Origin: Alentia gelatinosa
Taxonomy: Eukaryota > Annelida > Polychaeta > Phyllodocida > Polynoidae
DNA: 64,000 nt
NCBI GenBank assembly: GCA_950022655.1
Contig: OX465579.1
Span: 16,343,088 to 16,407,087 of the forward strand
Direction: 5' to 3'
The number at the start of each line of letters is the position of its first letter. Positions within the stretch are counted from its first letter, which is position 1. The position numbers and the translations under genes are program-made. Of this stretch, positions 31,928 through 42,922 are shown piece by piece. The notes below the pieces were generated by a model. It was given only the letters and a program-made list of their open reading frames with translations. It was not told the DNA's origin and did not search any database.

Positions 31928-32474
31928 TGTAGGGGTCAGGGTAGTCGAGCAGCGTTGTTTCACTTTTACGCTAGATGGCGCGAGTGCCGATCCCTGCTGT
32001 GCGGTAAAGCCGGTGGACCCGTGTATGCAAATACTACGGGATCGCCCGCATTACGTAAATCAGTCAGTATATAAGACTGAGTCCGCAGCGGGTTGACAGG
32101 ACTTCTCGTGGTGCCTCCCTGTAGAGTGAACGCCTGGAGCCTCACCAGTTGGTAAGGTTGGTTTGGAACCTTTCAACGACGAAGATACTAGAATCTCTTC
32201 CTGCGCTAGTTGGTGCCCCGCAGTACCAACTTACTGTATTCTACATATACCGAATAAAAGCTGGTATATTGAAATAGTCCGGAGTCTGGTTTTGTGTTCA
32301 CAGGTAGCGATAGGTTGTAGATCCCGCATCTCCCTACCCCTTCCAGTGGGTCAATCCGAACCCACCCATACTGGTGCGGTAAGTATGGGGTAGCGACTAT
32401 AGTCTCGGGCCCTTAGGGAACTGCCGAACGCGGAGAGTGATTCTGCACCTTCGGCGACTAAGGGTTTCGCTACA
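31928..32474 (+). mobile_element. Solo LTR of an LTR retrotransposon (547 bp)
   Basis: Begins TGTAGGGGTCAGGGTAGTCG and ends GGGTTTCGCTACA, i.e. TG...CA termini with short inverted TGTAG/CTACA. It is flanked by the 4-bp direct repeat CATA (31924-31927 and 32475-32478). A TATA box TATATAAG lies at 32068-32075 and a polyadenylation signal AATAAA at 32253-32258, giving a promoter-R-polyA order as expected for the + orientation. No internal coding region, primer-binding site or partner LTR adjoins it, so it is a recombination product. A Gypsy-type origin fits the 4-bp duplication but is not proven. Confidence 0.85.
32068..32075 (+). promoter_or_regulatory. LTR TATA box
   Basis: TATATAAG in the GC-containing LTR, 178 bp before the AATAAA signal. 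Its position within the LTR supports a U3/R promoter. Activity is unknown. Confidence 0.6.
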
Positions 32475-32519
32475 CATATATAAGCAATATTATATATTAT
32501 ATAGGATATATATACTTCA

Positions 32520-32680
32520 CTTAATATATCACTTAATGGGCCACCCCGCTTAAGGGGAAAGTTTGCTCAGAACAGAAATTCTTATTTAGTTTATCTTAAC
32601 TCCCGCTTGATGGGATACCCCGCTTAGGGCAGCACTTTGCTCAGAACGGAGGGTGCCCCCTTACGCGGTGTTTTACTGTA
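32520..32680. mobile_element. Family E fragment
   Basis: CACCCCGCTTAAGGGGAAAG and ACTCCCGCTTGATGGGATAC repeats lead to a CGCGGTGTTTTACTG end followed by TA. The left terminus is not resolved. Confidence 0.55.
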
Positions 32681-33253
32681 TATAGACCATCATTAGTAAC
32701 ACATTCTATAAATAAATATCACCTACACATAGCGGATAAAAACATGTCTTAGACACGACTGCTCCGTGCTTCATGCTTCATGAGAAGATGTCCTTTGAGT
32801 TAATCTATCACTGCTGAGATGAACGGAGACCCACCTGTCATACGTTTACGTAATATATAGCCGTGACTCACGCCACTCGGCCATCGCCAGGCGACTTGCC
32901 TTACGTTCACTACACAACGATACAAATCCGCCTTTGATTATACTCAGGGAATGAAGATAATTAATCGGGTCAATGAACTGCTATAATGTAAGACAGAAAT
33001 GGACTGGTTGTCTCGTATGCTTTTCTTTTAAGCCCCTGTCCCACTGCTGAAAATTAGATGTATTAGATGGGAACTGGATTGGGGTGAAAGGATTGCAGAG
33101 TTACAAGGTGAGATTGCTTTAAGTTATTTACCGAGGTTCTGCCACCTATAAGCTGTTTCTTAATTCCTATATATATTGAAATAGTGGTAAACTGGCAATT
33201 TGTTGACATCTGATCCATGGGGTAGCCATATCCGCCCTCATCGAGTAATTTAA

Positions 33254-33393
33254 GGCCTGGCGTCCACCTACTACGATAGAAATGTAGACCTACCGATATG
33301 GCACTGATACAAAAAGCAAATATCGGAGATATATCGGGAAGGTGCAAAATCGTAGACATAATATATCTAGACAACCCACTTCACCACGCCTCA
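33254..33393. mobile_element. MITE family B, half copy
   Basis: It starts GGCCTGGCGTCCACCTACTA after TAA and stops at the element centre, where family C begins at 33397. The missing half may be the piece at 34250-34360. Confidence 0.75.
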
Positions 33394-33396
33394 TTA

Positions 33397-33822
33397 GGAG
33401 GGCGTCCACCAACCACGACAAGGCTACGACAGGCCTACGATTGGAAAGCGTGTCGTGGCCTTGTCGTGGTTGGTGGACCCTAGTTCCCGACAAGAGTCTA
33501 CGACAAGGCCACGACAGGCTGCGACTGGAAGCTTGTCGGGGGCCTGTCGGGGGCCTTCCGACAAGGCTAAGACAAAATCGAACATGTTCGATTTTTCCCA
33601 CGACTGGACCTTTGTCGTGGAGTGTTGTGGTTTCCTCGATATCACTGTCGTAGTGTGCCGGTACCATGGACGCCTTTTTACGGCATCCACCGAAGTCTAT
33701 GACACGCCCCTACAAGGCTGTCACAGAGCTGCCCTTCTCATGACAAGGCTGCGACAAGGCTGCGATTGGAACTTTCATGTCGGCACTTGTTGTAGCCTTG
33801 TCTTGGTTGGTGGACGCCCGCC
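33397..33822. mobile_element. MITE family C copy, full length
   Basis: GGAGGGCGTCCACCAACCAC to TTGGTTGGTGGACGCCCGCC, flanked by TTA (33394-33396 and 33823-33825). 426 bp; CGACAAGGC-type blocks occur throughout in both orientations. It lies inside a B element near its centre. Confidence 0.8.
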
Positions 33823-33825
33823 TTA

Positions 33826-34370
33826 ACAAATAAATGGTGATCATGGTACCGATATGCCCCATGATGCAACCAGGGCAAAAGTGCATATCTTGAGGTATTA
33901 TTTTCATTTTTAGGTATACGATACACTATAATTCTGGAAATATTGCATCGATGATATTTAAACAAGGTTTTTTTCAGACAATAAAACCTCTGTTCCAAAT
34001 CAAACTAAGAAAGTATTGATTTGAAACACTTAACATTAATCGAAAATCACGAAATTTATAGGGGATACGGGCATATGTATCTTCCATCTCATGCCAACAT
34101 TTCATAATTTTCCAATCAGTATCTCCAAAGGGACAGCAAATTTCCGGGCAAAATACCTTGCGATGCTCCCGATTAGCCACCAACATTTCAACATGTTGAA
34201 ATGTCGTACGATAAAGGATTTTCATCATACCAAATTGTAGACGCCTGTTTTGCACCGGTGCCTAATCGCAGAGACGTGGTCAACTGCCCCGATTATCGTC
34301 AACCTCCCGACGCGATTCTGATTTTCCATCGGGAGGTGCATCGTATGGCATATCTGAGGCCTTCAACTCT
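33826..34370. other. Unassigned sequence ending in a B half
   Basis: 33826-34245 is A/T-rich with minus open frames of no recognised type. 34250-34360 (GCCTAATCGCAGAGACGTGG...TCGGGAGGTGCATCGTATGG) is the right half of a B element. Confidence 0.45.
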
Positions 34371-34510
34371 CTAAGCTTTGATCTGATTTGTCTAGATGGC
34401 GTCACGTGGTCAACTTGTTCAAGACTATGAAGATAACTCACAGCTACCGCACATTGTAAATATCATTTTAGATGCCACGGTACTGTATATATGCTCGATC
34501 TATCAAATAA

Positions 34511-34794
34511 GGCCTGGCGTCCACCTACTACGATAGAAATTTACACCTGCCAATATGGCTCCGATACAAAAAGTCAATATCGGAAACATATCGGGAAGGT
34601 GCAAAATCGTAGACATATGTCTAGACATGCCAATCCACCATGCATTGAATGGGTTTTTTATCGGTGTCTAATCGCAGAAACGTTGTCAACTGCCCCGATA
34701 TTATGTGACCTTCCGACGCGATTTTGATTTTCTATCGGAAGGTTTATCGAAGACCATATCGAAGTCATATCGTAGTAGGTGGACGCCGGGCCTA
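34511..34794. mobile_element. MITE family B copy, full length
   Basis: Flanked by TAA on both sides: TAA-GGCCTGGCGTCCACC at the left and GGTGGACGCCGGGCC-TAA at the right. All internal blocks are present in one order, with scattered substitutions. Confidence 0.88.
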
Positions 34795-34899
34795 AGCCTA
34801 TTTCTGTAACTGCTTTACCTGTAAATACGTTAGGTAAGAAAACTAAAACTGGAATACAAGAATCATGACTGGCCACTGGGGCCTCCTGAAAGCACGGTA

Positions 34900-35002
34900 C
34901 TATCTTAGTAGACCCCCCAATATGATTAACAACTTAGAAACGATAACCCTTGTACGAGGTACAGAAAATAGGCTACATGTACGACCCTAGATTATTAAGC
35001 GG
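34900..35002. repeat. Family R fragment
   Basis: ACGATAACCCTTGTACGAGG, then GGCTACATGTACGACCCTAG and ATTATTAAGCGGG match 61312-61514 and 63731-63887. It is shortened internally. Confidence 0.55.
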
Positions 35003-35015
35003 GTTCCTGAGTAAG

Positions 35016-35295
35016 GCCCGGCGTCTACCTACTACGATAGAATCATAGTCCTCCCGATATGGCACCGATACAAAATGTCAAAATCGGTGCCATATCGGGA
35101 AGGTGCAAAATCGTAGACATATGTCTAGACATGCCAATCCACTGTGCATCATAAGGGTTTTTTCTGTGCCTAATCGCAGAAACGTGGTCAACTGCCCCGA
35201 TATCAGGTAACCTTCCGACACGATTTTTATTTTTTATCGGGAGGTCCATCGTAGACCATATCGGAGCCATATCGTAGAAGGTGGACGCCGTACCT
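35016..35295. mobile_element. MITE family B copy, full length
   Basis: Flanked by TAA at both ends, with ends GGCCCGGCGTCTACCTACTA and GAAGGTGGACGCCGTACC. The interior is as in other copies, with a few bases lost near CATAAGGGTTTTTTC. Confidence 0.88.
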
Positions 35296-35299
35296 AAGA

Positions 35300-36010
35300 T
35301 GGGGGTAAAATGAGGCGTTTTATGGGGTTAAGGTAGACGTCCACACCCGTGTGTTTACCTCCACCCAGAGACATTCATTTCAACCCCTTCACCCATCCAC
35401 GCCCGTCCCACCCTTCCCACACAGAACCCTTCACCGCCAACCCTAGACTGGCCCCAGTCCCTGTATCCCTCCGCCTACCCCACCCATGGTCATAGTGTCC
35501 GATTTCTGGCGCTGTTTAACGCCAGGCTTGTCCAGCACTCTCCGTGCAGAGTTCCTTGTTACGGGTCAGGATATCTGCTTGAAGATTGATATCCGTGATC
35601 ATCTAGGTTTACCTCTGTCTTTAGTCCCTCTACCACTACACCTACTCCTCAAGGGGGTTTTAATTGTTAACACAGTCCAAAGGTCGGTTGGGGTTGCAAT
35701 CTACAGGAGATTTCGTTCTTAATGGGCAAGTCTTTGATTCCTGGACCAGTCACACCGCGATATACTTTATCGTAATTTTGTTTAATCATGGATGTCCATA
35801 ATCTTGAGCAAGTCTACGCCTACCCCTCCCTACCCCTCCCTGCCCCACCCCTCAACCCCACCCCTCGCCCCTGACCTAATCTGTCACCCTGTCAATGGCG
35901 GCTCCCAGACGGACAGGACCAGATCGGGTTCGGCCAGTCGTCGCCAGGTGCGCCACCTGATTACCCCGTGTCTGTCTGTGCGTCTCCGTGTGTCTATATT
36001 CAGGTGAGAA
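35300..36010. repeat. Family S region, GC-rich
   Basis: CCTAGACTGGCCCCAGTCCC (35443), CAAGTCTTTGATTCCTGGAC (35729) and ATAATCTTGAGCAAGTCTAC (35798) recur around 50000-50640 and 61240-61760. The cytosine-rich stretch 35817-35875 (CCTACCCCTCCC) is low-complexity. No gene was recognised. Confidence 0.45.
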
Positions 36011-36026
36011 TCGACGCAACTTGTAA

Positions 36027-36400
36027 AGGCCCGTTTCCATTGGCCGACGAAAATGGTGTGGATTTTTTCAGTTCTTATGATAGCCTATTTCCATTGTGCC
36101 TCAGCAGTGGTAAAGGTCTGTCGGTGGTTCCTGACTGTAGATCAGTGACGGCCAATGTAAATGGGCTTTTAGGAGAACTCAAAAAAATCTGCACTGTTTT
36201 CCCATTCTTTTCATTCCATTCTTTCAGTGTGTACAGGGGTGAGAAAAATACAGAAAGTGACTCGTTTTGGTCTAAGTCGTTGTTCTCCAGCTCGTTTGAA
36301 TGCTATGTGATATTCACTCGGCTGTCGCCTCGTTTCTATCACGCCACATCAAACTCGTGGAGAACGCCAACTTTGACCAAAACTTGTTGGGGTTTTTTTA
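36027..36400. mobile_element. MITE W fragment followed by family G hairpin
   Basis: GGCCCGTTTCCATTGGCCGA starts W. After CAGTGTGTACAGGGGTGAGA the G hairpin runs from TTTTGGTCTAAGTCGTTGTT to GAGAACGCCAACTTTGACCA with a TCACTCGGCTGTCGCCTCGT core. Confidence 0.6.
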
Positions 36401-36419
36401 GTTCAAGGGTTCCATGAAT

Positions 36420-37150
36420 TTACTATTGAATTATGACAAACCTGCTTATTGAGTGGAGTGGGAACTTATTTACGATGATAAGGTGCATTAACCAAATCAG
36501 CTATTAACTGAACAATAATACCGCCCGGAGCAATATAATATTTTATGTCTTTTGTTATTTAATCAATATCTGACTACGGCAGTTCTTCCAGCTATGGTGA
36601 ACAGTTACACATAGATTAAACACATACAGTAATCATATAAATTGGGCAAATAATGATCAATTATGAATGATCTCTGAGTAAGGTATGTTTGACCTGAAAC
36701 CCACCCAGAATACATTGCCAACCCTACAGATATCACGTGACCTCAGATGCCCAATAGGGGCACCTGTTACATGGTCAAGGTAGCCAGTATTCAGTTTACT
36801 GTCCACATCGAATAGAATTAGCTATATGATCCTAGAGACTGCAGTACTAGGCCATGACAAGTTAATGATCATATATATGAATAAGGAACTACACCGAGAT
36901 CCATAGATACTGAAAATAGGCCATGAGTTTTGGCTGCCGAGTAATTTCACGAGGTAAACCTGAGTGAAATAACGTAGCAAACAAAAATGAATGGCATATT
37001 TTCAATATCTATGGGTTGAGTGCGGTTCAGATTATATCTCACCGCTATCACTGACTAGTTAGCTAACATTGGTGACATCATCCCTCAATGAGTATTTTTT
37101 AAGATACTCCATGGGCGTTGAGACTATGGGGAAAAGATATCAGGGGTCAG
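36420..37150. other. Mostly unassigned, with a family H linear-module relic
   Basis: 37030-37150 contains TTATATCTCACCGC, GGTGACATCATCCCTCAATG and TACTCCATGGGCGTTGAGAC...TATCAGGGGTCAGATA, an eroded H linear module directly abutting element A. The rest is featureless. Confidence 0.4.
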
Positions 37151-37157
37151 ATACATA

Positions 37158-37485
37158 CACAATATTGACTAGTTTCAGATACAAGCGGCCGTATGCTCCG
37201 TGGAGTTGACGCGTAGTAATATCCGAGCGTATGTGAGGATATTGCGGAGAGTCAACTCCGAGGAGCATACAACCGCTTGTATCTGAAACCAGTCTATATT
37301 GTATTTATTATCCACCTTATCTGGACAAGTGGCATGTCAATATCAGTTCGTTTTAGTTATGCACTATTTTTCCATACGCACTATTTTTCCGTATGCGCCA
37401 CCCGGAGCATACAACATATCCGGGTATGTCCATACAAACGCCCTATGCGTTTTCTATGGACACTTTGTATTAGGTGGATGATAAA
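37158..37485. mobile_element. Composite element A, best complete copy (~328 bp)
   Basis: Module 1 (37158-37300) is a palindrome: ACAATATTGACTAGTTTCAG and CGGCCGTATGCTCC are mirrored by GGAGCATACAACCGC and TGAAACCAGTCTATATTGT. Module 2 (37303-37485) has ends TTATTATCCACCTT and TATTAGGTGGATGATAA and a TGCACTATTTTTCCATACG-type interior. Open frames inside are shadows. Confidence 0.8.
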
Positions 37486-37494
37486 ATGATTTAC

Positions 37495-37850
37495 ACTACA
37501 TGTATATCCATAGCCTATAGGGCACAGAGTGATTGCTACTTCTGCTATCATCCACCAGGAAATTGTAAGCTAGCGGCACTACAGCGGAGGGACAACCGAT
37601 ATTTTCTGCTGTTACAATCAATAGATAATCGCGAGACAAGGCAAAAAAAACCTTTTTTATGGGAAACCATGAAAAATGTTTTTAATAAAAATCATTGATA
37701 ACTGGCCCCACGACCTGTTTGGTCTTTTGAAAGCGTCGGGGGTGGGGGGATGGGGTGGGGGGCGGGGGGTGGCAGCCTCAATAATACAATAGCTATGTGC
37801 CCTATATATCATATCGCATGCATACCTAGTTAGAGAATTCGTAATTCAAG
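37495..37850. repeat. Family M repeat
   Basis: Matches 1-180 and 600-830 as described there, and includes a G-run at 37738-37770. Confidence 0.5.
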
Positions 37851-38251
37851 CATGTCTATGCTATACAGCAAGATGGTTTCCCACGTTCTCGCCGCGGAAC
37901 ACCCAAAAACAAATATGGAGCATGCAGAACAACTACAAGTAGACTATGTGAGCCTTTTTAATTCTTTATTGACTTCTCTGTGTCCCTTGAGTTTCTGGAA
38001 CAGTTAAAGTAGGAAAGTTGTGTAGTAAAAAGTAAAGATCATGACATGAATCTGCTGATAGTGAATACATCCTGAAGTCATACATTAATTAGGTGTGTTA
38101 AGAAAATAACGCTTGCTCCACCTAGAATATTATATTCATGGTATTTCTGGTTTTGCTTAGACCACAACCAAATCTTCTACTCGTTCAATAAGGTATACAA
38201 GATAATCCATTCAGTGGCAATAATAGTCAGGGATATGGCAAGCCAAAAATT

Positions 38252-38654
38252 CAGTTTCGTGGCAAACTCTTGTAAACACCCTGGAGTATGGCTTATTAGG
38301 GGTAACTTTTGCTGACTTTTTCAGTTCTGATACTGTTTTTGCTCTAAAAGTGGACATTCTATGTGAAATTTCTGTTTCCATGGCAACCACAGAAATTCGA
38401 ATGTCTTGGCCTTATTTTGATGTTAGAATGGACATTCAGAGAAAAACTCTACCAAAATGGAATTTTCTATTGCTATTTCAAGAGACTATGGTGATATATA
38501 AAATTTGAGTGAGCTGATTCATGGGAATTAGTTGTGTGGTTACCATGGCAACCAATTACAAGAAAATTGAACATATCTTGATATCACAAATAGGATAGGC
38601 TTCTATAGAAATTATTTTACTCCAGGGTGTTTACAAGAGTTTGCCACGAAACTG
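38252..38654. mobile_element. DNA transposon derivative with perfect 37-bp inverted ends
   Basis: CAGTTTCGTGGCAAACTCTT through ACACCCTGGAGTA (38252-38288) is exactly mirrored at 38618-38654. The interior has paired TTTCCATGGCAACCAC-type blocks near 38378 and 38542 and no open frame of note. The flanks do not show an obvious target duplication. No second copy is in the window, so the class is undetermined. Confidence 0.8.
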
Positions 38655-39034
38655 CATTTCGAGGCCTCTTTTCAGGATCATATGCCTAACTATAAGTTTC
38701 CTAGGTGATTTCCTATATGATGTTTTATACATGCACTTGATTAAGTGGTGAACGTTCAATAATCTAATAAACAAGTCAGTGCAAGAAGTGACCTTTTTTA
38801 CCATATAGGTCTGCTACAGTATTTTGCGTAAAACATGTCCTAGAACTTTGTTATATACTATAATATTTATGGTTGAAAGATATCCTTCTTTTCACGAAAC
38901 TATTGTATTTATGAGAAAAGAGTGTCCTTTTTTATCACATATCATAGTAGTAAGGAGTGAAAAATACCCCCCTTTACCATATACTTTTGTAATTATAAGT
39001 GAAAAGGTCCTTCTTTACCCAAGATATATACTAT

Positions 39035-39260
39035 TCTATCTCACCCTGGTACAAGTTTAGTTTGAATTATTCTGATATTGCAATGCTATTCCAATAACCA
39101 TGAAAGGGGTGAGGTAAATCCAGAACTACGTTAAAATCGCAAGATAAGCAATATTCCACTAATTTGGATGCACCATAATCATTACTCGGCCTTGCCTCAA
39201 AAACGATTGTGGCTCATCCAAACTTGTGAGGTATTGTTTATTATACGATTCTCGATCAAA
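39035..39260. mobile_element. Two-module fold-back element, family X
   Basis: TATCTCACCCTGGTACAAGT to AAGGGGTGAGGTAAATCCAG is the linear module; AATATTCCACTAATTTGGAT and ATCCAAACTTGTGAGGTATT are the hairpin arms around CATTACTCGGCCTTGCCTC. Confidence 0.6.
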
Positions 39261-39301
39261 CTATTGACTCACTGCATGAAAAGTATATAATTGACTATCT
39301 T

Positions 39302-39580
39302 GATTGCAGGCGCAGCATGCAGTTTCTATCTGTAATGTATAAGATGTCAAAATATCCGGACAATCTAGACAATACAGTTCGGCGAACAAGGAGCGATAAC
39401 CAAAAGAAATTCCGAATGCAGAGAATCAACACGAGTCATTCTCAACGATCGCCCTGGTACAGAGGTTCTAAAAGCTGGAATACTATGAGTATAGAAATAC
39501 AGGATGCACCTAAAAAACAGGAATTCAAAAGACTAGTGAAAACTAAATTGTCAGTATATGAATGGTCAGCTGTTATTTGA
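39302..39580 (+). pseudogene. Non-LTR reverse transcriptase C-terminal tail relic, second family
   Basis: The + frame DCRRSMQFLSVMYKMSKYPD, then RSDNQKKFRMQ, HSQRSPWYRGSKSWNTMSIE and FKRLVKTKL before a TGA follows the order of non-LTR ORF2 C-termini (RR-x-x-LL-x-MYK-LSK ... RS-x-YYRG-x-x-LWN-LP ... FK). It differs from the 8648-8941 tail in the middle region, so it is from another family. No polymerase domain remains upstream, where element X lies. Confidence 0.72.
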
Positions 39581-40304
39581 TCTAGATATGAAAACTGTGA
39601 ATGTAACATTGTGCGCTGTTTAAACCTATACTTGTGTATTTTATCACCATCATTATCATCTTCATCTATCACTATCATCCTCAACCTTGATGAATGTAAG
39701 ATAATATTGGCTACGAACTTCCAGTGGAAGATCTGTCTCAAACAGACAGAACTGGTAGCAATAAATTCTTAAAAATCCAGTTCTATGTAAGTCTTTAGGC
39801 CCAAACCTGTTCACTGCATGCGTGTATCTTCCTTTACACTTTATCCATGACTTCGGCACCCCCGTCTATGACCAGTCTTGGCCCATTAGTCCACAGGGGT
39901 GTAGCGGAGCAGGCTATACTAATGTATTTGTGATTGAAAAATGTAATTCTTTACCATGTACTTACGTAGTGATAAGTGGTAAATGTCCTTAGGAATTCTT
40001 TACCATATATTTCTGTATTCAAGATTGAAAAATCTCCTTCTTTACTCAGTACTATTTTATCATACTGCTGTAGATATGAGTAGAAAATACCCTTCTCCAC
40101 CATATACCATTCTGCCCATGAGTGAAAAATATCCTTCTTCTCCAAAAACAAATTGTTGTAGTCTCAAACCTGTTCAGTACATGCATACATCTGGCTTTCC
40201 ACCTCCTCCATGAACTGGGCACTCCTACATTAGCCGTCTCAGCCCGTTAGTCGGAGGTGTACCACAGCAGGCTGTACAATTGTATTTGTGAGTGAAAAAT
40301 ATAA

Positions 40305-40348
40305 GTTCACCTGATGAAGCTGGATAAATCTAGCGAAACGTCGTGAAT
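40305..40348 (+). ncRNA. Hammerhead-ribozyme-like motif (small, palindromic stem III)
   Basis: In order: GTTCAC (40305-40310), core CTGATGA (40311-40317), stem II GCTGG/CTAGC with an ATAAAT loop (40319-40334; one G-U pair), core GAAA (40335-40338), ACGT, cleavage triplet GTC (40340-40342), then GTGAAT (40343-40348) closing stem I with GTTCAC (six pairs, one G-U). The full-length stem III is replaced by a self-complementary ACGT, as in small hammerhead variants of Penelope-like elements proposed to act as dimers. One extra A (40318) between CTGATGA and stem II departs from the canonical core. Activity is untested. Confidence 0.55.
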
Positions 40349-41525
40349 CTAATTTTGATACTTCAACATACCACACTGCCTGTACTACTTGGTTCAATAA
40401 TACCACCTTTATAAAAATTACTGTGTCTGTTTTTTTGTGATTTTCACTTCTGAAAAATATAATTCTTTACCATATACTTTTGTAATTATAATTATATAAG
40501 TATCTATAAGTGATAAATGTCCTTAAGAATTCTTTGCCATATATTACTGTATTCATGATTGAAAAATTGTGTTCTTTACTCTCTATCATTGTATAATGCT
40601 ATTGTAGTTATGATTGAAAAATCTCCTTCTTTATGATGTACTATTGTATTATACTTTTGCAGTTATGAGTGAAATATATCCTCTTTTAACATATCCTGTT
40701 CAGTATCTGCATACATCTGGCTTTCCACCGTCTCCATGACCTGAGCGCCCCTCTATGACCCGTCTCGGCCCATTAGTCAGAGGTGTGTTAGGACCAGCCA
40801 TATTGTTGTTTGGGGAAATAAAGAATATAATTCTCTACCATATATGTATTTACGAGTGAGAAAGTCCTTCTCTGTGATCTACTATCTTATTATTCTGTTG
40901 TAGTTAGAAGTGAAAACTATGCATCTTTACCATATACCATTCTGTCTATGAGTGAGAAATATCCATCTTTTCCAAAAAAACAAATTATTGTAGTCTCAAA
41001 CCTGTTCAGTATCTGCATAAATCTGGTTTTCCACCTTTTCCATGACCTGGGCCCTCCTATATGACCCGTCGCAGCCCATTAGTCAGGGGGGTGTTGGGGC
41101 AGGCCATACTGTTGTTTTTTTGAATGAAAAACATAATTCTCTACCTTATACTTTAGTATTTATGAGTAAGAAATATGTACTAAACTATATTCATATAAGT
41201 GAAAAATGTCATTCCTTACCAGGTATTACTGTGATTATGAATGGAAAATGTCATGCTTTACTCAGTGCTAGTATATTATACTGCTTTAGATATAAGTGCG
41301 AAATATCCTTCTTTGCCATACACCATTCTGTTTATATTAAACTGCTGTCGTTATGAATGAAAAATATCCTTCTTTACCATATACAATTCTATTTATGAGT
41401 GAAAAAAAAAATCCTTCTTTTCCAGTTTCAAACCTGTTCAGAATAGGCATACATCTGGCTTTCCACCGTCTCCATGACCTGAGCGCCCCTCTATGACCCG
41501 TCTCGGCCCATTAGTCAGAGGTGTG

Positions 41526-41570
41526 GCGGGGCGGGGCGGGCGGGCGGGCGGGCGGGCGGGCGGGCGGGCG
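41526..41570 (+). repeat. (GGGC)n tract with G-quadruplex potential
   Basis: About ten consecutive GGGC units follow a family L block (CATTAGTCAGAGGTGTG), replacing the usual GTGTTGGGGCAGGCC seen at 41090. Confidence 0.9.
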
Positions 41571-42610
41571 TAAGGGGGAGTCTCTCCTTACACACACGCC
41601 CACTGTGACCAGGCACCTGCTGACGCCTCATGGCGCCTCCGTCGAGCCCGCCAGGCGCCACCCTGCCTCTTTGTTGGCTGCTTCCACGGCGGGCCGCGAA
41701 ACGGGATATTGTGCGACACTTTTTTGGACACAGGCCCCATGTCGCCGTGTGGTTTTCCGACCGGAGGCGCCGCTTGGCTGTGACTAAGTGGTGCTGCATG
41801 GGGCGGGTTTCTAAACTAGAGTCGTCGTACGAAATCTGGAAGACGAGCAGGATTATAGACATGTACATCTGTGCTGCTAACAGATGGTAGATGGGAAACA
41901 TTATTGTGAATTCTCGTTTTAATATCCGGTTGTTTACAGGAAGTATTATTGTTCTTTTGGGTTTTTTTCAGGATTTCTTTTATTAGAATTGATAAACAGT
42001 ACAATTAGATCTACATTCTCTGTGCTGGTAGTATAGTACAAAAGTGCTCCAATAAAGGGGCACTTGCCTTAATTGTAGCGCAATTGTTTTTATTTGCAGT
42101 GCCATACAGTCTTGGTATATTACAGTGCAATAATATTGTATAATCTCCAGAAATTATACCCAAAGAAAACAAGTATATCATTTGGATACATTAGTTAGTG
42201 TGCCATGCACATTCAAAGGAAAAAAGAAAAACAGACGGTGTTCCTCTTCGAGTATAATGATATACAGAAACAGAGCTACTCTAGTCGTATGTAAACAAAT
42301 TAATATCAAGATAAGCATATACAAGCTAGACTGCCAATGTAGTATTGTATATCTAGTTTTCGGTGATCCTACCAGGTGTTTGTTTGGCCCCAGGCATTGC
42401 GTAACCAGGCAGATATGTTGCGAAGCCATCCTTTGGAAAAGGGTCTGTACCCCATACGTCACAGTGTGACGTATATCCATAAATACGACATGGGTAGAAG
42501 TGACCGTGGTACGTACGGAGATACGGCCACATGTATAGATACACAATAACATTACAGTTGAGTAGAGAACGATATGAGTGGGGAGTATTTTTCGAGCGCT
42601 GTTTTTCCCA
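41571..42610. other. Unassigned, GC-rich at first
   Basis: 41580-41780 is GC-rich with open frames on both strands; none is recognisable. 42180-42560 has overlapping open frames in both directions (95 and 149 codons), which suggests chance. A near-palindrome ATACGTCACAGTGTGACGTA is at 42454-42474. Confidence 0.3.
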
Positions 42611-42612
42611 TA

Positions 42613-42922
42613 AAGCCTGATGCCCATCTACCGATTCAGGGTTGAGCGATTAGTTTCCAAATCGTATAGGAGTCGGTGAACTTGTCGCAGGCAAATTATG
42701 TAACCCTTCTCTCGACCGGCAGACATTGAGGAGATGGGGTGGTGGATATTAGTCCTAAGCAAATCGGTCTACTAATCGTTGGCTGACCCTTGCCTAGCTG
42801 TCCTACATCTACCGACTAAGGCCGACTCCGTTAGGATGCCTTTGGTGAGCCAAATTACCGTCCGTTTGTCGCCGACAAAGGTACATGAATGTTCCGAAAG
42901 TGGTAGATGGGCATTGGGCTTT
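42613..42922. mobile_element. MITE-like family J, full copy (~310 bp)
   Basis: AAGCCTGATGCCCATCTACC at the left is mirrored by GGTAGATGGGCATTGGGCTT at the right, with TAA/TTA at the borders. Internal blocks GAGCGATTAGTTTCCAAATC, GACCCTTGCCTAGCTGTCCT and GTTTGTCGCCGACAAAGG recur in inverted orientation at 55437-55798, and partly at 63380-63500. Confidence 0.75.

Larger units (their letters stand above)
38800..41525. repeat. Family L degenerate repeat array, ~0.3-0.5-kb units
   Basis: Blocks AAACCTGTTCAG...GGCTTTCCACC, CTATGACCCGTCTCGGCCCA-TTAGTCAGAGG and TGAAAAATATCCTTCTTTACCATATAC recur with starts near 39803, 40166, 40694, 40997 and 41428. Earlier parts (38850-39030) share the ACCATATACTTTTGTAATTA blocks. 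A family X element (39035-39260) and a reverse-transcriptase tail (39302-39580) lie within the span. Spacing is irregular, so it is an old array or nested insertions. No gene was recognised. Confidence 0.7.

Noticed and set aside
33290..33826. Overlapping ~100-codon frames in both directions
   Set aside because: They coincide with MITE family C, whose inverted internal repeats lack stops in several phases.
42454..42474. ATACGTCACAGTGTGACGTA as a CRE-type regulatory palindrome
   Set aside because: The symmetry fails at the centre and there is no promoter or gene context; short palindromes of this size are common by chance.
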